A stretch of 64,000 nucleotides of DNA from Saccharopolyspora soli. Lineage in GTDB: Bacteria > Actinomycetota > Actinomycetes > Mycobacteriales > Pseudonocardiaceae. The number at the start of each line of letters is the position of its first letter. The first letter of the stretch is position 1. A program made the position numbers and the translations under genes. A model generated the notes under the pieces. It saw only the letters and a program-made list of their open reading frames with translations, had not been told where the DNA came from and ran no database searches. The stretch lies in contig NZ_JALBWV010000017.1 of the NCBI RefSeq assembly GCF_022678645.1, positions 84,683 to 148,682 on the forward strand. Direction: 5' to 3'. Of the stretch, positions 52,057 through 61,196 are shown one piece after another.

Positions 52057-53394
52057 ATGGCTGTCGGCCACGCCTCAGCACCGGGAGTGCGGGGTTCCGG
52101 ACCATCGGGGGATCCCGTCCCGCGGAACTCGACCCGACAGGTGGTGCTCGCCAGCCTGGTAGGGACGTCGATCGAGTTCTACGACTTCTACGTCTACGCG
52201 ACGGCCGCGGTGCTGGTGTTCCCACACCTGTTCTTCCCGCCCGGTGACGCCACCGCCGCAACCCTCCAGTCGCTGGCGACCTTCGCGATCGCCTTCGTGG
52301 CCCGGCCGGTCGGCTCCGCCCTCTTCGGCCACTTCGGCGACCGCATCGGCCGGAAGGCCACGCTGGTCGCTTCGCTGCTGACGATGGGCATCTCGACCGT
52401 GGTGATCGGCCTGCTGCCCGGCTACCAGCAGATCGGCGTCGTCGCGCCGCTGCTGCTGGCGCTGTGCCGGTTCGGGCAGGGGCTGGGGCTCGGCGGTGAG
52501 TGGGGCGGCGCCGCGCTGTTGGCCACCGAAAACGCCCCCGCGCACAAGCGGGCTTTCTTCGGCACGTTCCCGCAGCTGGGCGCGCCGATCGGATTCTTCT
52601 TCGCCAACGGGCTGTTCCTGCTGCTGTCCGAGGTGATGGACGACGGGACGTTCCAGTCCTGGGGCTGGCGGGTGCCGTTCCTGGTGTCGGCGGTGCTGGT
52701 GGTCGTCGGCCTGTGGGTGCGCCTGAGCATGCACGAAACCCCGGTGTTCGCGAAGGTGCTGGCGCGCGACGAGCGGGCGAAGGTGCCCTTCGTTCAGGTC
52801 TTCCGCGGCGACTTCAAAGCGCTGGTGCTCGGCACGTTCATCATGCTGGCCACCTACGTGCTGTTCTACCTGATGACGGTGTTCTCGCTGGCCTACGGCA
52901 CGGACAAGACCGGCCTCGGCTACCCGCGTTCGTCGTTCCTGGTCATGCTGCTGGTCGGCGTGGTGTTCTTCGGCCTGACGGTTCCGCTGGCCGGATGGCT
53001 GGCCGACCGCTTCGGGCGGCGGCCCACGCTGATCATCACCACCGTCGCGATCATCGTGTACGGCCTGCTGCTGGGACCGTGGTTCGGCGCCGAGTCCGCG
53101 GTGGCGACGGTGTCGTTCCTGGTGGTCGGGCTCGGGCTGATGGGCATGACCTTCGGGCCGATGGGCGCGGTGCTGCCGGAGCTGTTCCCGACCGCGGTGC
53201 GCTACACCGGTGCCTCGGTGGCCTACAACGTCGCCGGTCTGCTGGGCGCCTCGGTAGCCCCGTACATCGCGACCTGGCTGGCCAGCGCCTACGGCTTGGG
53301 CTGGGTCGGCGTGTACCTGGCGGCGATGGGTGCGATCACCCTGATCGCGCTGTTGGCCAGCCGGGAGACCCGCGAGACATCAATCGAGAACTGA
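52057..53394 (+). CDS. MFS transporter, metabolite:H+ symporter (MHS) type
   Basis: 445-residue inner-membrane carrier: VGTSIEFYDFYVYAT in helix 1, GHFGDRIGRKATLV in the 2-3 loop, GLGLGGEWGGAALLATENAP, and twelve helices in total. It belongs to the same group as 9777-11093 (shikimate/proline/citrate-type symporters). GAGGAGG lies a little upstream of ATG 52057. Monocistronic; no catabolic genes are attached, so its substrate is open. Confidence 0.9.
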   Translation: MAVGHASAPGVRGSGPSGDPVPRNSTRQVVLASLVGTSIEFYDFYVYATAAVLVFPHLFFPPGDATAATLQSLATFAIAFVARPVGSALFGHFGDRIGRKATLVASLLTMGISTVVIGLLPGYQQIGVVAPLLLALCRFGQGLGLGGEWGGAALLATENAPAHKRAFFGTFPQLGAPIGFFFANGLFLLLSEVMDDGTFQSWGWRVPFLVSAVLVVVGLWVRLSMHETPVFAKVLARDERAKVPFVQVFRGDFKALVLGTFIMLATYVLFYLMTVFSLAYGTDKTGLGYPRSSFLVMLLVGVVFFGLTVPLAGWLADRFGRRPTLIITTVAIIVYGLLLGPWFGAESAVATVSFLVVGLGLMGMTFGPMGAVLPELFPTAVRYTGASVAYNVAGLLGASVAPYIATWLASAYGLGWVGVYLAAMGAITLIALLASRETRETSIEN

Positions 53395-53452
53395 CCCCAG
53401 CCACGCCAGCAACACACGAACATCCAATATGGACAATCGCATTGCCGTCCAT

Positions 53453-53500
53453 GGTCGTGAGTGGCAATGGTCGCTCTAGCAGCCGTTACCACTCACGACC
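53453..53500. terminator. bidirectional hairpin, repeat family A
   Basis: GGTCGTGAGTGGCAATGG pairs with CCGTTACCACTCACGACC, one mismatch. It lies between convergent genes and includes the last codons of the NUDIX gene. Confidence 0.65.
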
Positions 53501-53970
53501 CGGCCGGTGCTGTGCAGCAGTTCGAGCAGGCGGTTCACGAATTCCGCTTGGGCCGGGTTGAGCTTCTCCCTGGCGGTTTCCGGGGTGCACCACCGGGCGC
53601 GGTCGACCTCGGGGAAGCTCTGGCGGCGGCCGGATTTCGGCGGCCACTCCATTTCGAACTCGTTGCTGCGCAGGTCGGCGACGTCGAAGTCGCCCTCGAC
53701 GGCCCAGGCGGTCACGAGCTTGCCGTTGCGCTGCTTGACCTCGCCGAGCGGCGCCAGGTCGCGGTCGGCCAGCGGCATCCCGGTCTCCTCGGCGAACTCG
53801 CGAACGGCCGCTGATCGGGCGTCCTTGTCCGGCTCGTACTCGCCCTTCGGGATGGACCAGGCGCCCGCGTCCTTCTTCTGCCAGAACGGACCGCCCGGAT
53901 GCACCACCAGGACCTGCGGCTGTCCGCCCTCGATCTTGAACAACAGGATGCCAGCGCTACGTTTGCCCAC
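53476..53970 (-). CDS. NUDIX hydrolase
   Basis: 164-residue NUDIX protein with the complete box GEYEPDKDARSAAVREFAEETG split as G-x5-E-x7-RE-x2-EE-x-G. The opening KRSAGILLF and HPGGPFWQKKDAGAWSIPKGE match a common actinobacterial subgroup, which cleaves nucleoside diphosphate-linked compounds; the substrate is not known. GTG 53970 gives the typical short N-terminus; GTG 53988 is possible. Its last residues lie in a family A hairpin. Confidence 0.85.
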   Translation of the reverse strand: MGKRSAGILLFKIEGGQPQVLVVHPGGPFWQKKDAGAWSIPKGEYEPDKDARSAAVREFAEETGMPLADRDLAPLGEVKQRNGKLVTAWAVEGDFDVADLRSNEFEMEWPPKSGRRQSFPEVDRARWCTPETAREKLNPAQAEFVNRLLELLHSTGRVVSGNGC

Positions 53971-54112
53971 CTCACCAGTGTCGCGCACCGACGGCGTCGT
54001 CGCGGTAGCTGGGCGACGAGCCGTCGGGCCGACAACGTCCGATGTGGACGCGCGGTTGCGACCTCGGGCCTGCGCGGGCGATGCGCTCTGGCGGAATTGG
54101 CGGAATCCGTCG

Positions 54113-55153
54113 ATGCTGGTCAGCGTGGAACGGGTCGTGTTGCACGTGGATCTCGATCAGTTCATCGTCGCGGTCGAGTTGCTGCGCCACCCCGAGCTGC
54201 GGGGCAAGCCGGTGCTGGTCGGTGGGTCCGGCGACCCGAAGCAGCGCGGTGTGGTGGCCGGGGCGTCCTACGAGGCGCGCGAATTCGGGGTCCGGTCCGG
54301 CACCCCGCTGCGCACTGCGGCGGCCCGCTGCCCCGACGCCGTGTTCCTGCCCGCCGACCGCGAGACCTATCTCGCGGCGTCCGCCGACGTGATGGCGGCT
54401 CTCCAGGAGATCGGCGGTGTCGTGGAGGTGGCCGGTTGGGACGAGGCATTCATGCTCGTCGACACCGACGACGCCGAGGAGACCGCGCGCTCGGTGCAGC
54501 GCCACGTGCGGGAGCGCACCGCGCTGGCGTGCTCGGTGGGCATCGGGGACAACAAGCTGCGGGCGAAACTCGCGTCCGGCCTGGCCAAACCGGCTGGCGT
54601 CTTCCGCCTCGACATGTCGAACTGGGTGGCGGTGATGGCGTCGCGGCCGACGGACGCGCTGTGGGGCGTCGGCTCGAAGACCGCGAAGAAGCTCGCCGCG
54701 CGCGGCATCGCCACCGTCGGCGATCTGGCCCGCACCGCGATGGCCGACCTCGCCGGTGAATTCGGTCCCAACATCGGACCGTGGCTCGTCGCGCTCGCGC
54801 ACGGCTACGACTCGACACCGGTGACCGCCGAGCCCTACCAGGCGCGTTCGCACGGCCGGGAGGTCACCTTCCAACGAGACCTGCGGGACACCGCCGAGAT
54901 GCGCGCGGAGGTCGTCCGGCTGGCGCACGTCGTGTCCGACGACCTCGCGGTGGAGGACGCGTTGGCCCGTCGAGTCGTGGTGAAGGTGCGCGACTCCCGC
55001 TTCGCCACCCACACCCACGGGGTGTCGCTGCCAGCCCCGACCCGCGAAGCAGCCGCCATCGAGCAGGCCGCCCTGGCCGCCCTCGCCCGCTTCCCCCTGG
55101 ACCGCCCGGTGCGCCTGCTCGGCGTCCGCGCCGAGCTCGCCCGCAGCGGCTGA
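54113..55153 (+). CDS. Y-family DNA polymerase, DinB2-like
   Basis: 346-residue translesion polymerase. Catalytic acids are Asp13 (HVDLDQF) and Asp110-Glu111 (AGWDEAF); SVGIGDNKLRAKLASGLAKPAG, ALWGVGSKTAKKLAARGI and PVRLLGVRAELA follow the mycobacterial DinB2 sequence closely. After the little-finger domain the chain ends without a QLxLF-type clamp-binding motif, as DinB2 does. The steric-gate position after DLDQF is Ile18, not Tyr/Phe; DinB2 has Leu there and uses ribonucleotides readily. ATG 54113 is used, with GGCGGAA upstream. Confidence 0.88.
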   Translation: MLVSVERVVLHVDLDQFIVAVELLRHPELRGKPVLVGGSGDPKQRGVVAGASYEAREFGVRSGTPLRTAAARCPDAVFLPADRETYLAASADVMAALQEIGGVVEVAGWDEAFMLVDTDDAEETARSVQRHVRERTALACSVGIGDNKLRAKLASGLAKPAGVFRLDMSNWVAVMASRPTDALWGVGSKTAKKLAARGIATVGDLARTAMADLAGEFGPNIGPWLVALAHGYDSTPVTAEPYQARSHGREVTFQRDLRDTAEMRAEVVRLAHVVSDDLAVEDALARRVVVKVRDSRFATHTHGVSLPAPTREAAAIEQAALAALARFPLDRPVRLLGVRAELARSG

Positions 55154-55169
55154 GTCGCCACGTGACCGA

Positions 55170-55646
55170 TCAACGGTCTGCGAGGGCCTTGTCCAACAGC
55201 GGGGTCAGGCGGAAGTCGACGAGGCTGCGCATCGCCAGGGCGAAGTTGGTCCGCTCCACGCCCGGTGTGGCGAGGACCTGTCCGGCGATCCGGTACAGGT
55301 CGTCGGCATCGACCGCCACCACGCGCACCAGCAGGTCAGTCGCGCCGGTGAGCCCGAAGACCTCGACGACCTCCGGGATCTCGGCCATTGATTCGGCGAG
55401 CTCGCCGAGCATCTGCTGGGTGACCTGCACGGTGATGAAGGCGGTCAGCGGATAGCCGAGCGCGGCCGGATCGATGCGCCGCTCGAACGACCCCAGCCCG
55501 CGCTCCAGCTTGGTCAGCCGGGCCTGCACGGTGTTGCGGGACAGGCCGACGCGTTCGGCGAGCGCGACCACCGTCGCGCGGGGTTCTTCGTTCAACGCCC
55601 GCAACAGCCGGATGTCGACCTCGTCGAGGCCGCCAGCACTGGGCAC
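55170..55646 (-). CDS. Lrp/AsnC-family regulator
   Basis: 158 residues: HTH about 5-55 (DEVDIRLLRALNEEPRAT, VGLSRNTVQARLTKLE) and a RAM ligand domain about 70-150 (AFITVQVTQQMLGELAESM, GATDLLVRVVAVDADDLYRIA). GTG 55646 is set by GGAGGTGA upstream. It is divergent from the AceE-like gene at 55779 with 132 bases between them, and Lrp-type proteins usually control such a neighbour in response to an amino acid. Confidence 0.87.
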   Translation of the reverse strand: MPSAGGLDEVDIRLLRALNEEPRATVVALAERVGLSRNTVQARLTKLERGLGSFERRIDPAALGYPLTAFITVQVTQQMLGELAESMAEIPEVVEVFGLTGATDLLVRVVAVDADDLYRIAGQVLATPGVERTNFALAMRSLVDFRLTPLLDKALADR

Positions 55647-55778
55647 AATGCTCACCTCCGTCCGCCTGCGCCGAACCCCGCCGGTGCAGAATGCGCGATT
55701 TTCGAACCGCATCTTGTGCAGAGATTGTGCGCTTGGTGTCCTGATCGGCGCAATGTGGCAACTTTTCCGGGAGGTGTG

Positions 55779-58091
55779 ATGATCAGCGCGGCGATGCCCC
55801 AGCAGGCGGTGGTCGAACCCCTGCGCGAGGTCGAGCAGCGGGTGTTGTGGCTGTCCACCGCGATCATCGATCACGCCAACCGGGTGCGGCCCAACCCGTC
55901 GGGGCTGAAGGTCGGCGGGCACCAGGCGTCCTGCGCATCCATGGTCTCGATCATGACCGCGCTGTACTTCGAGCACCTGACCGCGGCGGACCGGGTTTCG
56001 GTGAAGCCGCACGCGTCGCCGGTGCTGCACGCGATCAACTACCTGCTGGGCGAACTCGACGAGTCGTACCTGACCACGCTGCGCGAATTCGGCGGCCTGC
56101 AGAGCTATCCGAGCCGCACCAAGGACCCAGATCCGGCGGACTACTCGACCGGCTCCGTCGGGCTCGGTGCGACGGCGCCGATCTGGGGCGCGGTGGCCCG
56201 CCGCTATGTCGACAGCCACGTCGGCGACGCGGGCACTGGGCGGCAGTACTCGCTGCTGGGCGACGCCGAACTGGACGAGGGCGCCTGCTGGGAAGCGATC
56301 ATGGATCCGACCGTCGCCGACCTGGGCGAGGTGGTGTGGATCGTCGACCTCAACCGGCAGTCGCTGGACCGCGTCGTGCCCAACATCGCGGCCAACCGCT
56401 TGCAGGGCATGTTCGCCGCTGCGGGCTGGCAGGTGCTCACCCTGAAGTACGGGCAGCTGCTGGAGGAGTTGTTCGCCCGGCCCGGCGGCCAGGCGTTGCG
56501 GGAGCGCATCGACCGCATGAGCAACCCCGAGTACCAGCGGCTGCTGCGCTGCACGCCGCAACAGCTGCGCGAACGACTGCCCGGCGCGGACGGCACCGAG
56601 ATCGCCCGGCTGCTGTCCGATGTGGACGACAAGAAGCTCGCCGCGGCGATCCGCAATCTGGGCGGGCACGACCTAGCGGCGCTTGACGAGGCCTTCCGGG
56701 CGATCGACGACACCCGGCCCACGGTCATCTTCGCTTACACCATCAAGGGATACGGCCTCGCCACCGAAGGCCACCCGCAGAACCACAGCTCGCTGCTCAG
56801 CGCCGATCAGATGCGGCTGCTCGCCGAGAGCGTCGGTGCCGATCTCGACGACCCGTGGCACCGGTTCCCAGCGGACAGCGCAGCAGGGCAGCGATGCGCC
56901 GAAGCCGCAGCCCGGCTGCGGCGGCGCGAGCGCCCACGGGTTTCGCCACCGGAGGTGCCGGTGGACGTCGGGCGAACGCCGACCGGCACTACGACCACCC
57001 AGGCCGCGCTCGGCCGGACGCTGCTCGACCTGACGCGCGGCGCACCGGACGCGGCGCAGCGGATCGTGACGCTCGCACCGGATGTCAGCTCGTCGACGAA
57101 TCTCGGTGGCTGGCTGAACAAGGTCGGCGTCTGGTCGCCGACCGAGCGGGTGGACTGGTTCGCCGATGACGCAGAAACCATCCTGCACTGGCGGGAACGC
57201 CCGGCTGGGCAGCACATCGAACTCGGCATCGCCGAGACGAACCTGGTCAGCCTGCTCGGCGAACTCGGCGCGACCTGGAGCCGCTGGGGGCAGCCGCTGC
57301 TGCCGATCGGCGTGGTCTACGACTGCTTCGTCGGGCGCGCGCTGGAGCCCTGGTCGTTCGGGATGTACGCGGGTGGCCAGTCGATCCTGGTGGGCACGCC
57401 CTCCGGGGTGAGCCTGGCGCCCGAGGGCGGCGCGCACCAGTCCGTGATCACCCCGTCGATCGGCTTGGAGCAGCCCGGCCTGACCAGCTACGAACCGGCG
57501 TTCGCCATCGACACCGAATGGTGCCTGCTGGCCGCGTTGTCCGGACTTGGCAAGCCCGGTGGGACATCCGCCTACCTGCGGCTGTCGACCCGCCCGGTCG
57601 ACCAGACGCTCGCGGCGGTGCCCGCTGACCCGGCGGCCCGCGAACGCCGTCGCCGCCAAGTGGTCGGCGGCGCCTACTCGCTGCGCCGATACGCCCAGCC
57701 GACGGTGACCCTGGCGGCGATGGGCGCCGTGGTGCCCGAAGCGCTGGCGGCTGCCGACCGGCTCGACGCCCAGGGCATCGGCGCTGACGTGGTGTGCGTG
57801 ACCAGCCCGGATCTGCTGTTCGAGGCCCTGCGAGCGCGCCAGGGCAGCGGTGGTCCGGCTGGGATCCTGGACCAGGTCTTCCCGGCGCATCGGGCGACCC
57901 CGCTGGTGACCGTCCTCGATGGACACCCGCACACGCTGGCGTTCCTGGCGGGGATCAACCGGGTGCGTGCGGCCCACCTCGGGGTCACCGCCTTCGGCCA
58001 GTCGGGTGCCCTGCCGGACGTCTACCGCCACCACGGCATAGACGCCGACGCGATCGTCCGCGCCGCCCTCGACATCACCGATCACGCCTAG
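55779..58091 (+). CDS. AceE-like thiamine-diphosphate dehydrogenase (transketolase fold)
   Basis: 770-residue single-chain TPP enzyme. GGHQAS (47-52), STGSVGLGA, GDAELDEGACWEA (161 onward) with Asn192 in DLNRQ give the TPP/Mg site; later GIAETNLVSLLGELG holds the catalytic Glu of the pyrimidine domain. The sequence follows homodimeric pyruvate dehydrogenase E1 (AceE) but is about 110 residues shorter. It would decarboxylate a 2-oxo acid and pass the acyl group to a lipoyl E2, or act alone; no E2/E3 gene is near. GGGAGG precedes ATG 55779. The divergent Lrp gene hints at an amino-acid-derived 2-oxo acid. Confidence 0.82.
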   Translation: MISAAMPQQAVVEPLREVEQRVLWLSTAIIDHANRVRPNPSGLKVGGHQASCASMVSIMTALYFEHLTAADRVSVKPHASPVLHAINYLLGELDESYLTTLREFGGLQSYPSRTKDPDPADYSTGSVGLGATAPIWGAVARRYVDSHVGDAGTGRQYSLLGDAELDEGACWEAIMDPTVADLGEVVWIVDLNRQSLDRVVPNIAANRLQGMFAAAGWQVLTLKYGQLLEELFARPGGQALRERIDRMSNPEYQRLLRCTPQQLRERLPGADGTEIARLLSDVDDKKLAAAIRNLGGHDLAALDEAFRAIDDTRPTVIFAYTIKGYGLATEGHPQNHSSLLSADQMRLLAESVGADLDDPWHRFPADSAAGQRCAEAAARLRRRERPRVSPPEVPVDVGRTPTGTTTTQAALGRTLLDLTRGAPDAAQRIVTLAPDVSSSTNLGGWLNKVGVWSPTERVDWFADDAETILHWRERPAGQHIELGIAETNLVSLLGELGATWSRWGQPLLPIGVVYDCFVGRALEPWSFGMYAGGQSILVGTPSGVSLAPEGGAHQSVITPSIGLEQPGLTSYEPAFAIDTEWCLLAALSGLGKPGGTSAYLRLSTRPVDQTLAAVPADPAARERRRRQVVGGAYSLRRYAQPTVTLAAMGAVVPEALAAADRLDAQGIGADVVCVTSPDLLFEALRARQGSGGPAGILDQVFPAHRATPLVTVLDGHPHTLAFLAGINRVRAAHLGVTAFGQSGALPDVYRHHGIDADAIVRAALDITDHA

Positions 58092-58162
58092 CGCTCATCC
58101 GCACGTAGCAACGATGCTGTTGGGGAACGACCGAATTGACTCGGTGCGGTGGGTGGCGGACG

Positions 58163-58984
58163 GTGGTTGCGGTGGACGAGGTCGGGCGCATCGACGAGGC
58201 GGTGCTCGGCGCGGGCCTGTTGGCGGGCACCGCGAACGTGATCATGCAGCTCGCCCGTCCCGGTGTGGGCTACGGCGTGGTGGAGAGCAGGGTCGAAAGC
58301 GGCCAGCTGTTCCGGCATCCGGTGAAGCGGACCCGCACCACCCTGGCCTACCTCGCCGTCGCGACGATGGGCACCGAGCGGGAGCGGGAACTGTTCCGGC
58401 AAGGGGTCGACCGCGTCCACGCCCAGGTGCGTTCGACGGATTCGAGTCCGGTGCCCTACCACGCGTTCGACCCGGACTTGCAGCTTTGGGTCGCTGCCTG
58501 CCTGTACAAGGGTTTCGAGGACCTCCACCGGATCTTCTTCGGCGAGCCGGACCCGGACACTGCCGAGCGGTTCTACCAGGGCGGGGCGGTGCTGGGCACG
58601 ACGTTGCAGGTGCCGCCGCAGGCGTGGCCGGTCGATCGCGATGCCTTCGAGGAGTACTGGACCGAGTCGCTGAAGCGGATCTCGATCGACGACGCGGTGC
58701 GCGACTACCTGCACGACGTGATGATGCTGGCCTGGCTGCCCCGCCCGCTGCCGGAACTGTTCGGCCGCTTCAACAGATTCGTCACGACCGGATTCCTCCC
58801 CGAACCGTTCCGGGACGAGATGCGCCTGCGCTGGACCGACCGGGACCAGCGGCGTTTCGACGCGCTCATGTCGGTGCTCGGGGCGATCGCGCGGCGCCTG
58901 CCACCGGTCCTGCGGCGCTTCCCGTTCAACCTGGTGCTGCACGACCTCCGCCGCCGCATCAAGACCGGCCGTCCACTGGTGTGA
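58163..58984 (+). CDS. oxygenase MpaB/DUF2236-family protein
   Basis: 273 residues of mostly helical structure. GTANVIMQLARPGVGYGV opening, FRHPVKRTRTTLAYLAVATMG, then QVRST, PYHAFDPDLQLWVAACLY and a late basic segment are the landmarks of DUF2236 proteins, the group that includes latex-clearing (Lcp) and MpaB-like haem-related oxygenases. Conserved His and Arg in FRHP/RTRTT and HAFDP could be cofactor ligands. GTG 58163 is used; a TTG at 58136 would add nine residues. Separated by 71 bases from the AceE-like gene. Confidence 0.8.
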   Translation: MVAVDEVGRIDEAVLGAGLLAGTANVIMQLARPGVGYGVVESRVESGQLFRHPVKRTRTTLAYLAVATMGTERERELFRQGVDRVHAQVRSTDSSPVPYHAFDPDLQLWVAACLYKGFEDLHRIFFGEPDPDTAERFYQGGAVLGTTLQVPPQAWPVDRDAFEEYWTESLKRISIDDAVRDYLHDVMMLAWLPRPLPELFGRFNRFVTTGFLPEPFRDEMRLRWTDRDQRRFDALMSVLGAIARRLPPVLRRFPFNLVLHDLRRRIKTGRPLV

Positions 58985-59009
58985 CGACACCTGCGAGTCG
59001 TGCCGCCGG

Positions 59010-60041
59010 TCAGGCGTAGCGGTTCAGCTCGGCGAAGAAGCCGGGCACGACGTGCAGTTGTTCGGCTGCGGCCAGCTGGTCGTGGACGTACTTGCCGACG
59101 GCGAGGTCCAGCACGCCCAGCCCGAAGGGGGAGAAGATCACCGGTCGGTCGGCGGGGCAGTCGAGCGAACCGGCCAGCAGCTCGGGCATGGCACCGGCGA
59201 CGAAATCCCGGTTCCCGGTCCGTTGCTCGGTCAGGTGCAGCGACGTGTTCGCCTTCATGCAGTGCTCGACGTCATCGGTGATGTTGCAGGCGGACAGGAT
59301 GATTTCCGGCGAGAGATCCCGCAGCGAGACGTGCAGCACCAGCGGGTGGTGCGCGAACCAGCTCGGCTCGGTCACGTGCGGTTCGCCCGCGGTGGTGGCG
59401 AAGACGACCAGATCGGCGGACCGGATCAGCTCTTCCGGCTCGTCCCGCACGGTGATCGTGCCGGTCTCGGTCCGCCGCAGGTATTCCTCGAACGCCGCGG
59501 CGTATTCCGCTGACCGGTCGTGCACGCCCAGTTCGTCGAACTCGAAACCGTTGGCGGACAGGTAGGTGTGGATGTAGCGGGCGATCAACCCGGTGCCGAC
59601 GAAACTGATCCGACGCGGCTTGCCACCGCGCCGCTGGCTGATCCGCACCGCGGCCAGCGCCGCCGACGCCGCGGTCCGCGCCGCGCTGATGATGGAACTC
59701 TCCAGGCAGGCGAACGGATGTCCGGTATCGGGATCGTTGAGGATCAGTACCGCCGACGCGCGGGGCAGTCCGGCGTTCAGATTCGCCGGGAAGCTGGAGA
59801 TCCACTTGATGCCGTGCACGTCGACGTCGCCGCGCACCGAGGCGGGCAGCGCGATGATCCGCGACGCCGGATCGTCCGGGAACCGGAGGAAGTAGGAGTC
59901 CGGGTTCACCGTCCGCCCCTCGCCGTGCAACCGGTAGGCAGCTTCGATCACCTGCGTCACCTGCTGCTCGCGGCCGATGAGCACGTCGCGCACCTGGCTG
60001 CCCGGAATCACGCTGAAGGACGGGGTCGTCGGGGAGTTCAC
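59010..60041 (-). CDS. SbnB-like ornithine-cyclodeaminase-family dehydrogenase
   Basis: 343 residues. The protein matches SbnB (N-(2-amino-2-carboxyethyl)-L-glutamate dehydrogenase) better than ornithine cyclodeaminase: YFLRFPDDPASRIIALPA, VDVHGIKWISSFPAN, RASAVLILNDPDTGHPFA, SSIISAARTAAS and late FSPFGLGVLDLA all have counterparts in SbnB. SbnB with SbnA makes L-2,3-diaminopropionate for siderophores and antibiotics. No SbnA-type cysteine-synthase-like gene is in the window. NAD-binding FVGTGLIARYI is intact. ATG 60041. Confidence 0.78.
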   Translation of the reverse strand: MNSPTTPSFSVIPGSQVRDVLIGREQQVTQVIEAAYRLHGEGRTVNPDSYFLRFPDDPASRIIALPASVRGDVDVHGIKWISSFPANLNAGLPRASAVLILNDPDTGHPFACLESSIISAARTAASAALAAVRISQRRGGKPRRISFVGTGLIARYIHTYLSANGFEFDELGVHDRSAEYAAAFEEYLRRTETGTITVRDEPEELIRSADLVVFATTAGEPHVTEPSWFAHHPLVLHVSLRDLSPEIILSACNITDDVEHCMKANTSLHLTEQRTGNRDFVAGAMPELLAGSLDCPADRPVIFSPFGLGVLDLAVGKYVHDQLAAAEQLHVVPGFFAELNRYA

Positions 60042-60257
60042 TTCGACATCACCTCGGGTCGTCGCCGATCAGGTTCGATCCGCGGCCGGTCGGATCCCGG
60101 CGTGCGGAGTGGCCTTCATACTCGCTGAGCCGACGCCGCCCACAGCCGGTGATCTACCTCTCGGTCGGGCAGCGGGTCGGAACTGCTGGTTCCGGCGAGC
60201 GCACCGAGCCGGGCTCGACCACCCTGGTGTTGTCGCAAGCCAGGAGGGAGGGCTGGG

Positions 60258-61157
60258 ATGAGCGGTGTGGGAACCGGGCCGGTGGTCGTGGGCGTCGACG
60301 GCTCAGCGGTCGCGCGCAACGCGGCCCGCTGGGCGGCTCGGGAGGCGGACCGGCGGCGGACCGCCCTGCGGATCATCTACGCGGACGTGACCGCCCAGCC
60401 CGTGGTGACGGAAATCCCCGTGCTGCACTGGCCGAAGGAACACCAGGTGCACATCCGCGAACAGGTCGGGCGCTGGCTGGCCTCCAGCGCCGACGGAGCG
60501 CGGGAGCAGGCGCCGGAGGTGCCGCTGAGCACCGCGTCCATTCCGGGCACCCCGGAGAAGGTCCTGATCGCGGAGTCCGAGACCGCTGGACTGCTAGTGG
60601 TTGGCGATCGCGGTTTCGGCGGGTTCACCGAACTGCTCGCGGGCGCCGTGGCGGTGAAGGTCGCCGCGCACGCGCACTCCTCGGTGGCAGTGGTGCCGGA
60701 CGTCGGGGACCCGCTGACCTTTCCGGTAACCGGTCCCGTCGTGGCCGGGGTGGACGACCCCCGGTCCGCCGAGCCGGTGCTGGCGCACGCCTTCGCGGTG
60801 GCGGCCTCCTGGGAGGCCCCGTTGCACGTCGTGCACACCTGGGAGGTGATCGGGATCGACCTCAAGTGGATGCGCGCCCGGCTGCCCGAGGAGGAGGTCG
60901 CCGAAAGCGAGCAGCGGTTCGTCTCGGAGGCGCTGGCGGGCTGGGGCGAACGGTTCCCCGACGTCGAGGTGCGGCGGTTCGTCAGCCGCGGATCGCCGAC
61001 CGCGGAGCTGCTCGCCCACGCGAAGGAAGCCCAGCTCGTGGTAGTGGGCGCACGGGGGAGGGGCGGCTTCCCCGGCCTGCGGCTCGGCTCCACCAGCCAC
61101 AAGCTGATCCACCACTCGTCGTGCCCGATCATCGTGGTCCGCGACGACCAGGATTGA
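60258..61157 (+). CDS. universal stress protein, tandem UspA domains
   Basis: 299 residues, two UspA repeats (about 7-147 and 157-295). Both carry the ATP-binding G-x2-G-x9-G-S/T pattern region: VGDRGFGGFTELLAGAVA in the first (last Ser replaced by Ala) and VGARGRGGFPGLRLGSTS in the second (complete), with VVVGVDGS at the N-terminus. GGAGGGAGG precedes ATG 60258. Such proteins act in dormancy or stress; in actinobacteria many are under DosR control, but no DosR box was seen in 60042-60257. Confidence 0.9.
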   Translation: MSGVGTGPVVVGVDGSAVARNAARWAAREADRRRTALRIIYADVTAQPVVTEIPVLHWPKEHQVHIREQVGRWLASSADGAREQAPEVPLSTASIPGTPEKVLIAESETAGLLVVGDRGFGGFTELLAGAVAVKVAAHAHSSVAVVPDVGDPLTFPVTGPVVAGVDDPRSAEPVLAHAFAVAASWEAPLHVVHTWEVIGIDLKWMRARLPEEEVAESEQRFVSEALAGWGERFPDVEVRRFVSRGSPTAELLAHAKEAQLVVVGARGRGGFPGLRLGSTSHKLIHHSSCPIIVVRDDQD

Positions 61158-61196
61158 GGGCCGGTACTCGAAATCGGGTTGCGCGGCGGTGCACTT

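Noticed and set aside
58163..60041. Siderophore or antibiotic gene cluster around the SbnB-like gene
   Set aside because: No synthetase, SbnA, transporter or regulator of such a cluster is next to it.
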